Source: Natranaeroarchaeum aerophilus (lineage in GTDB: Archaea; Halobacteriota; Halobacteria; Halobacteriales; Natronoarchaeaceae). From it: a stretch of 64,000 bases of DNA. A program made the position numbers and the translations under genes. How positions within the stretch are numbered: the stretch's first letter is position 1; each line of letters begins with the position of its first letter. The DNA lies in the NCBI RefSeq assembly GCF_023638055.1, contig NZ_JAKRVY010000001.1:124001-188000 (forward strand), read 5' to 3'. This document shows positions 58,871 through 64,000 of this stretch, piece after piece. Under the pieces are notes generated by a model. That model saw only the letters and a program-made list of their open reading frames with translations. It ran no database searches and was not told the origin of the DNA.

Positions 58871-59155
58871 AAATGTTGGTTCCCGGCGTGAAATATCCAG
58901 CCGGAGCTACGAGCGTATTTCGTTACCCCAGTTGTCGGATTCATCCCCGCGCTAAACAGTAGTTGCGGATTGTGCATTGAACGGACCGAAAACAGGAACA
59001 TCAGAGCTTATCACGCTCTCTAATACACCGTAATTTACTCCCGATAGGTGTTTCTAACCCGACAAGAATTAGATACGGTCGAAAACAATCGAATAAAAAG
59101 AATTGGCGAGAGTGCTGCCGCTCGCCAGTTTGCGATCACGAGCCGCAGAAGCCTA
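58871..59155. other. Intergenic region between the tnpB element and the IS4-type transposase
   Basis: These 285 bp hold no ORF. At 58945-58962 a TTCATCCCCGCGCT resembles the right-end core ATCCTCCCCGCGCT of the tnpB element, perhaps a decayed end. GGCGAG...CTCGCC (59105-59126) forms a hairpin near the end of the transposase gene and may act as a terminator. Confidence 0.45.
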
Positions 59156-60787
59156 CTATGAGACCGCGTTGTCCCAGAGGCTGTGAACGTACGCGAGCAG
59201 CATCTTCGCCGTCACAGGCGGCGTCTCCGCTTCTGGAATCCCAAGCGCTTCACGCACCAACAGATTCACCAACACCCACATGTTGTAGAATAACGTCGCA
59301 AACGAAAAGTAGAACATCCGCAGCGCAAAGTCCATCGAAGCTGTTCGCGGCAGGAAATCCAGCACGACACGGAAGCTCGTCTCGATCCCCCATCTCCGCT
59401 CATACGACTTCGCAATCCGCTGCGCCGAGCGCTTCGTCAGCGTCCGGTTCGTGATGTACGTGAAGTACTCATCACCACTCCCTTCTTTCGGTGGCGTCAC
59501 CACACGCGTTACGGTCGTTGACTCGTACGGTGCACGCGATCGACTCATCGTCACGTCGTGTTCGATGTTAATGCCGTCTTCGTCAGCATTCTCCCACATC
59601 TTCTTCGTTTTCGAGTTCCGGCGAGCTCGAATTACGAAGTTCGCGCCTGTCTCATGTAATGCCTGAATGTACAGGACTTGGCTGAACCCGCGGTCCATGA
59701 ACACGTCTCGAACAATCAGACGCTCCTGGGCTTCGTTGACGAGCTGTTTGACGCCTTCCACCTTCTCTTGTTTCGACGCGATTTGGTGGAAGTCTACAAC
59801 GAACCGTTCGCCCGTCTCACCAATCACCGAGAGGGTGAGGAACTGGTACGCTCGGTTGGTCCCGCTGTCGTGCTTGACCTGCATCGTCCGCGGTGTCTCC
59901 AGGTCGCTGTAGTGCCGCCAGTTGTGCTCGTCAATCGCTACATCAACGATACCGTTGAGGAAGCCTTTCTGTTCAGCGATCGTCCACAGCGTTTCTTTCG
60001 CGTTATCGAAGAGTTCGGTGACCTCGTTGTTCTCCAGCTCATCGAACGCGCGGATGTGGTCTCTGAGCGTATCACCAGACGGTGTCTTTCGCCTGTCATC
60101 GGAATCAAGACTCCACGTGTCGGCGGCGTTGTTAGCGAAGTCGCGTTCCCGACACATATGCACCATCAGGTCAAGCAGGTCTTCATTCTCGAAGACTGCA
60201 TCCTCTGCCAAGCCAAGGTCAATCTCAGGGTAGAACCATTCGCGGGTCTTCCGAGCAACGTCTTCCGATGCTTCGCTCTTCACCCGTTGTTTCGTTCGCG
60301 TTGATGCGTCTTCTCTATCTTCCTGGTCAAGGGCGTCAACATCGACAGGAGTTGCATGCTCCCGAGCAGTTTTCCGTATCTCTGTTGCAGCGTGAGCGAT
60401 CGTGTTCTTCAGCGGGTCGCTCATGTAGTCGTTCCATGCGCGTGTGAGCGCGGTTCGACTGGGTGCAGAGTTGTCGCTGGTGAATTTTTCAGGATCGTAG
60501 CCGATGGTGGTGGCGCGATCCTTCTTCGAAAGGAATCGGTGGAGTGCTGACCAGTTGTTGTCACCGCGAAGGTGGTAGAACACCATTGTGCGAATGTGCG
60601 GCGCGAGGTCGTACTTGTAGTGCCAGTCTGCCCGTGCATCTGTAACCGTATCGAGTGAATCGAACGAGAGGCTACAGGCGATGACGAACGGGTCGAAGTT
60701 TCCTTTTTCAAGTTGAGCGGTCGCCTGTTTGACTATCTGGCTGGAAAGGCACTCGTGGATTGGTTGTGGACTACGGTTGGATGTCAT
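59156..60787 (-). CDS. IS4-superfamily DDE transposase (ISH-type)
   Basis: The 543-residue transposase has the DDE set: Asp in 'VDVAIDEHNWRHYS', Asp in 'VRDVFMDRGFSQVL' and Glu in 'SYERRWGIETSFRVVL' (Y-x2-R-W-x-I-E, the IS4 YREK-like signature). It is full-length and uninterrupted. I could not identify terminal inverted repeats around it, so the limits of the element are unknown. Confidence 0.85.
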   Translation of the reverse strand: MTSNRSPQPIHECLSSQIVKQATAQLEKGNFDPFVIACSLSFDSLDTVTDARADWHYKYDLAPHIRTMVFYHLRGDNNWSALHRFLSKKDRATTIGYDPEKFTSDNSAPSRTALTRAWNDYMSDPLKNTIAHAATEIRKTAREHATPVDVDALDQEDREDASTRTKQRVKSEASEDVARKTREWFYPEIDLGLAEDAVFENEDLLDLMVHMCRERDFANNAADTWSLDSDDRRKTPSGDTLRDHIRAFDELENNEVTELFDNAKETLWTIAEQKGFLNGIVDVAIDEHNWRHYSDLETPRTMQVKHDSGTNRAYQFLTLSVIGETGERFVVDFHQIASKQEKVEGVKQLVNEAQERLIVRDVFMDRGFSQVLYIQALHETGANFVIRARRNSKTKKMWENADEDGINIEHDVTMSRSRAPYESTTVTRVVTPPKEGSGDEYFTYITNRTLTKRSAQRIAKSYERRWGIETSFRVVLDFLPRTASMDFALRMFYFSFATLFYNMWVLVNLLVREALGIPEAETPPVTAKMLLAYVHSLWDNAVS

Positions 60788-61060
60788 CGTTGGTGAGAGA
60801 TTAGTTACTTCAGAGTGAACCTATACGCTGGTGTGGCGTTTCCGGAATTTCTGAATAATACTCTGTGTTTCCGGATGATAAGCTGAAGTCTAAAAGAAGA
60901 AATTCGTGCGAAGTAGTCTTCTTCGGAAGGTTTCTCTCTTATAGAAGCTCACATCAGACGAGCGTACATTTCCGAGGGAAACAAGTTTCTGAATGAGGTT
61001 TACTTCTCATAGAAGTCTTCTTCAGTATAGAAATGGGTGCTGGGCATTGTTACGGATGGT
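60788..61060. promoter_or_regulatory. Regulatory region of the winged-helix gene
   Basis: The region has a perfect palindrome ACTTCT-CAT-AGAAGT (61002-61016), 45 bases before the start at 61061, and a weaker TTCTCTCTTATAGAA (60932-60946). GTTTCCGGA occurs twice (60838-60846 and 60867-60875). No gene is present. The first palindrome is the best operator candidate for autoregulation. Confidence 0.55.
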
Positions 61061-61639
61061 ATGGATAAGTCGGGCTCTGACCGGAGTGTATGGTTTGGCG
61101 ATGAGTATCCTAATGAACTCCGCGAGTTCGTATTGGAGCGCGGCGCTGTGGAGTATCTCTCGTTTCTGAGTCAGGAGCCGCGAAGATTCGTTGAAATGCA
61201 AGAGGAATTGGCAATCGGGGATGGAACGCTGACCGAATTACATGCACGTGCTGAAGGCTTGCATCTGAGACGGATTGACCAGCAGAAACGTGATGGGAAG
61301 TACTACCGAGTGTATCGATTGACACCGATGGGTGAAGTTATTGTCCAACGAATGCAAGAGATCGGCGTAACACAGCGCCACGACCGGTTACGAACGATTC
61401 GACGGGAGTACCAACGTGCAAAAGACGAATATACTGATTGGGTTGAGGACCCGGACGGGTTTGTAGCGAATATTGAAGAGTATCTGGACATGATCATCCA
61501 AGATGCCAGTACAGAATCGCTTGATTCCTCGTTACCCGACCCAGTGAGTGAGCACACCCAATCACTTGATGAGACGGACCTTGGGAGAACAGAAGTGTGG
61601 GGTGAACAGGAAGAGACGGACAATTCCGAGGAGAGTTGA
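61061..61639 (+). CDS. Winged-helix transcriptional regulator
   Basis: The 192-residue protein has an ArsR/PadR-like winged HTH ('AVEYLSFLSQEPRRFVEMQE' to 'DQQKRDGKYYRVYRLTPMGE'), then a helical segment and an acidic C-terminal tail. The start ATG at 61061 is used; a GTG at 61037 would add 8 residues. It is surrounded by transposase genes and has its own palindrome upstream, so it may regulate itself or a nearby mobile element. Effector unknown. Confidence 0.75.
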   Translation: MDKSGSDRSVWFGDEYPNELREFVLERGAVEYLSFLSQEPRRFVEMQEELAIGDGTLTELHARAEGLHLRRIDQQKRDGKYYRVYRLTPMGEVIVQRMQEIGVTQRHDRLRTIRREYQRAKDEYTDWVEDPDGFVANIEEYLDMIIQDASTESLDSSLPDPVSEHTQSLDETDLGRTEVWGEQEETDNSEES

Positions 61640-61796
61640 CCTGATAATCAGATACAGTCTATGGTCATTGTGTCATTTGACAGGTGGTGTGAGATTCTTC
61701 ACTCGGTAATCTAATTTCGGAAACGATTCCGGAAACGAAAGCGGAAATTTACGAAAATCCTTGACAAGCTCAATTTACCACTATTCCCAAGCCTAG
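61640..61796. repeat. Intergenic with CGTTTCCG-type repeats
   Basis: On the minus strand near 61711-61750, three near-copies of (T)CGTTTCCG(G/A)AA follow in about 12-bp steps. ATTCCGGAAACG at 61726-61737 is the exact complement of CGTTTCCGGAAT at 60837-60848, so a 12-bp inverted pair brackets the winged-helix gene. No gene is present here. Confidence 0.55.
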
Positions 61797-61991
61797 TTAG
61801 AGATAATATGTTAGGTAGGACACTAGTAGGAATCCAAGGATAGCTCCTAGTATACCTCCAACAACGTCGTACTGGAAATTCAAGTAATTGAATAGAATCA
61901 TACCCCCTCCGAAAGATATGAAAGCTACAAATGCGATGAATAGGCCAAATTTCCACTCGGCAAATGCATCTCTGTTCTTTGATACTGACAT
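61797..61991 (-). CDS. 64-residue two-helix membrane protein, paralogue of 29140-29334
   Basis: The protein has the same length as the protein at 29140-29334 and aligns without gaps (23 of 64 identical), including W-K-x-G-L at 13-17 and V-G-G-I-x-G-A at 44-50, with S-Y-L at 58-60. Codon use here is much more AT-rich than in the first copy, as in the whole mobile zone. The function is unknown. Confidence 0.7.
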   Translation of the reverse strand: MSVSKNRDAFAEWKFGLFIAFVAFISFGGGMILFNYLNFQYDVVGGILGAILGFLLVSYLTYYL

Positions 61992-62092
61992 AATTATAAA
62001 TCATCGCCCACCGGTAAGTATTTTGTCCAAATTGGATGGTGTCATATGAGGATTCTCAAACGCTGTCTTCCGCTCTTTCTGTTTGCTCAATA

Positions 62093-62250
62093 CAGGTGCT
62101 CGGCCTTGTTTAGACGCTTCCGAAGAGACGAGTCAAGAGGCTTTTCGTCCAACCAGAACCCGGTGGTGAGCGCCCCACTGTCCGGTTTCGCACACGGAGA
62201 ACAAAGCGTGATAGCCGATTACTGCAGCGTCTAAACAAGGCTCAGGTGCT
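62093..62250. mobile_element. 142-bp MITE with 16-bp terminal inverted repeats and 8-bp target duplication
   Basis: GCCTTGTTTAGACGCT at 62103-62118 is repeated in inverse at 62226-62241. The direct 8-bp repeat CAGGTGCT flanks the element at 62093-62100 and 62243-62250. The element proper is 62101-62242 and has no transposase. An 8-bp duplication suits IS6 or IS1595 elements. The right flank abuts the stop codon of the lipoprotein gene. Confidence 0.88.
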
Positions 62251-62760
62251 CTATGTATCGGTCGGTTCTCCATCAATGGTCACCGAAAGGTCATCGGGAG
62301 TTCCAGCCTGTTCGTCAGTCTCCCGGATTAGTAACGAGTGGACTGTTGCGTCGTCTCCGTACGGTTCGTCCGGGGAAGCCGTCTCAACTGCAATATCCAG
62401 TCCCCGCTCGGTTCGTTCGATCTGCTGGAGTTCCAACCACCGTGCGCTTTGCATCATATTTTGCACAACAACCAGATACGACCCGGTGAAGTCCGTCCCT
62501 TCGACGAATTCCATCACTTCGTCATCACCGTTGATGTGGTTCTGCGCTGTTGACTCGTCTGTGAGAAGTTCGTGATATCGGCTAACGGATTCCTCTCGCT
62601 CCTGTCGCTGGTGCGAAATGCCTTCTTCAAGTAGATCATCTACCCAGTGACGTGTTTGCACATCCAATTCATCGGGAACGGGTTGTTCTTCACCAAGGCA
62701 TCCCGCCACAGTGGAGAGAATGATCCCCTCAGTTATAGCGAGTACTACTCTACGCTTCAT
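62251..62760 (-). CDS. Predicted lipoprotein (Tat-type signal)
   Basis: The 169-residue protein starts at the Met of 'MKRRVVLAITEGIILSTVAGCLG' (62760): twin Arg, a hydrophobic stretch and a lipobox with Cys at about residue 21, the usual haloarchaeal Tat lipoprotein. The mature part is acidic and of no known family. The stop is one base after the target duplication of the MITE, so the MITE inserted at the very end of the gene. An upstream Met adds 8 residues. Confidence 0.72.
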   Translation of the reverse strand: MKRRVVLAITEGIILSTVAGCLGEEQPVPDELDVQTRHWVDDLLEEGISHQRQEREESVSRYHELLTDESTAQNHINGDDEVMEFVEGTDFTGSYLVVVQNMMQSARWLELQQIERTERGLDIAVETASPDEPYGDDATVHSLLIRETDEQAGTPDDLSVTIDGEPTDT

Positions 62761-62930
62761 AATTAAACGCTCTTGTGTAGACATTGTTGATGACTTACTG
62801 TCTTGCGATTGTGGTCTGGCTCGGGTAAGCTCTATTCGGTATATATAGCGTTCAGGTCGGTGGTTGTGGCTACTTGTTAGAATACTGTGACCGTATCAGC
62901 AGTCTCCTACCGAGGAACAATTAATTTTAT

Positions 62931-63933
62931 CGCTCTTGTGAAGTACATTGTTGGTGAGTCAGATAACTTCTCGGATGATCTGTTTCAGTGCTTCTCGTCC
63001 CGGTTTGCGGAGGATTCGTCGCCGAAGTTGGAACGGTCTGAGATACGCTGTGAGTTTGTCCTTTGAGACGCCTCGATGCGGCGAGAGCCACCGTCGCGCC
63101 AGCGACGCGTGGCTCTCGCACGTGTTCACGTGTGCGTCTCCATCAACGTACTCGCCGTCACCGTGAATTACTGCTTCTCGGTGGAAGCTCTCGTCATCGT
63201 CGAGTGGGTCGTAAGCTCGAAATCCGTCAGTGTAGACGGTTAGCGACTCCTTCTCGTGGTTGTCGAGAAGGAGTCGCACCGTTGCTTCGTCGGCGGATTT
63301 CGCCGGGACGACGTATCGGTGATCGCTGCCGCGATCAACGAGCGTGAACACCGGCGGTTTGTCCTCTTCATACGTTCCTCGTCCACGTTTTGAGAGGGCA
63401 CGCGAGCGCGACTCTTGGTCGCGCTCGCGGCCTTTCTTCCCGGCAGAGACGTAGAACTCGTCGATCTCGACTGGGCCAACGAGGTTGATGGATGGCGCGT
63501 CGAGCGTTCTGGCGAACTGCTCGACACGCCGGCGAAGCGAGCGATACGAAACGTCAATTTCAGCGTCTAACTGGCGGATACTCGTATTGAACCGGAGGAA
63601 CGAATAGAACGCGAACAACAGCTTGTCGAGGCCGATCTTCGCGTGCGCGAAGATCGTGCCGGTCTTGTCGTTGAACGTGCGGTCGCAATCCTTACAGAGA
63701 TACCGTTGGTACTCTCGATAGCTGCCGTGTTTGATCACCGACTCAGACCGGCAGCGCGGGCAACAGAGGCCCTCGCGCCAGCGAACCTGCTCCAGCAGGT
63801 TCGCGGCGCTCGCCTCTGAACTCAGCAATTCAAATGGGAACATTGCGTTCGGGTGACGCGTCCGCGTCACCCTTGCCCGCTACGCTTTCACAGCGACAGC
63901 TCTACCCGACCAACAATCTGCTTCGGAAGAGCG
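62931..63933 (-). mobile_element. IS1595-type insertion sequence (about 1.0 kb)
   Basis: A 25-bp terminal pair delimits the element: CGCTCTTGTGAAGTACATTG... (62931-62955) and its inverse at 63909-63933 match at 21 of 25 positions. The transposase gene lies inside, its stop just after the left repeat. The flanking 8 bp (AATTTTAT and TTTAAATT) are not identical, so no target duplication is confirmed. Confidence 0.7.
62959..63843 (-). CDS. IS1595-family transposase (ISXO2-like)
   Basis: The 294-residue protein starts at the ATG at 63843 ('MFPFELLSSEASAANLL'). The N-terminal zinc ribbon has C-x2-C pairs ('CCPRCRS', 'LCKDCDR'). The DDE-type core has Asp in 'VGPVEIDEFYVS', Asp in 'LTVYTDGFRAYDPL', and then 'HVNTCESHASLARRWLSPHRG' with the N/H/E of this family. 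It is complete. An upstream in-frame Met at 63870 is also open. Confidence 0.9.
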   Translation of the reverse strand: MFPFELLSSEASAANLLEQVRWREGLCCPRCRSESVIKHGSYREYQRYLCKDCDRTFNDKTGTIFAHAKIGLDKLLFAFYSFLRFNTSIRQLDAEIDVSYRSLRRRVEQFARTLDAPSINLVGPVEIDEFYVSAGKKGRERDQESRSRALSKRGRGTYEEDKPPVFTLVDRGSDHRYVVPAKSADEATVRLLLDNHEKESLTVYTDGFRAYDPLDDDESFHREAVIHGDGEYVDGDAHVNTCESHASLARRWLSPHRGVSKDKLTAYLRPFQLRRRILRKPGREALKQIIREVI

Positions 63934-64000
63934 TTTAAATTATATTCAGGTGATAAAATTCCGCATGTTATAGAATTAGACAAAAATGCTCTGCGCTGCT
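63934..64000. other. Flank of the IS1595-type element
   Basis: These last 67 bases are AT-rich and contain no feature I can support. Confidence 0.4.

Larger units (their letters stand above)
57524..58880 (-). mobile_element. IS200/IS605-type (IS1341-like) element with only tnpB
   Basis: The element carries tnpB alone, with no tnpA (Y1 transposase). The right end near 57532-57558 has a strong imperfect hairpin (ATCCTC-CCC-GCGCT-GA-AGCGC-GAGGAT). The left end has a 9-bp perfect hairpin (ATGTAAGCA...TGCTTACAT, 58844-58870) directly before tnpB. Exact termini and the TAM were not fixed; the right boundary is inferred from the break in the M20 peptidase. It needs a TnpA in trans to move. Confidence 0.75.

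Noticed and set aside
58945-58962. Second copy of the tnpB right end
   Set aside because: Similarity is limited to CATCCCCGCGCT and the hairpin partner is missing.
62931-63933. Idea that the IS1595-type element mobilised the 142-bp MITE
   Set aside because: The terminal repeats of the two differ beyond a short TTTA-ACGCT-like core, so parentage is not supported.

Overview
The window is chromosomal DNA from a halophilic archaeon (class Halobacteria). The evidence is the GC-rich, D/E-rich acidic coding style, TATA boxes 20-30 bases before start codons with almost no 5' leader, ATGA-type gene overlaps, and a haloarchaeal gene set: MCM, a TFB, archaeal GTP cyclohydrolase III, glpR-pfkB, and split pntA1/pntA2/pntB. 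I cannot fix the genus. No rRNA operon, CRISPR array or Orc1/Cdc6 origin is visible. There are two tRNA genes, tRNA-Thr(GGT) and tRNA-Gly(CCC).

Layout. 1-5.5 kb: membrane and ParB-like proteins, an MDR dehydrogenase coupled to GTP cyclohydrolase III, a lipid-linked-sugar flippase, and an orphan IS630-type helix-turn-helix (HTH) half. 6.3-13.3 kb: a sugar catabolic block with a PfkB ketohexokinase-like enzyme, GlpR, 1-phosphofructokinase, class II FBP aldolase, a Gfo/Idh/MocA oxidoreductase and an AGE-family ketose/aldose isomerase. Together they could take mannose and fructose to triose phosphates. 14.2-28.4 kb: an information-processing block with MCM (2040 codons, three inteins), small haloarchaeal genes, two ParA-like proteins, a TFB, a beta-propeller protein and UvrB. 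An 80-bp nested palindrome sits exactly between two of these genes. 28.5-34 kb: VapBC, small membrane proteins, a rubrerythrin-like protein, VanZ and two rhodaneses. 34.3-45.7 kb: an XPD/DinG-type helicase beside tRNA-Thr, a membrane-anchored Mrr-type nuclease, enoyl-CoA hydratase, NadE, proton-translocating transhydrogenase, tRNA-Gly and Tsr3. 45.7-52.7 kb: a TrmB regulator divergent from a COG1361/RND pair, then a short Hel308-like helicase.

52.7-56.7 kb: an arsenic/metalloid locus with ArsR, a palindromic operator, a possible leaderless 27-residue ORF, a cupin, ArsD, a double-domain ArsA, a YlbF-family protein with a Cys-Cys tail and a small protein with a matching Cys tail. This is the best candidate for an undescribed extension of a known system. 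56.7-64 kb: a mobile-element zone. A tnpB element truncates an M20 peptidase, and it is followed by an IS4-type transposase, a winged-helix regulator, a 142-bp MITE with an 8-bp target duplication, a lipoprotein and an IS1595-type element.

Functional names rest on recognised motifs and neighbourhood only; no database search was possible.
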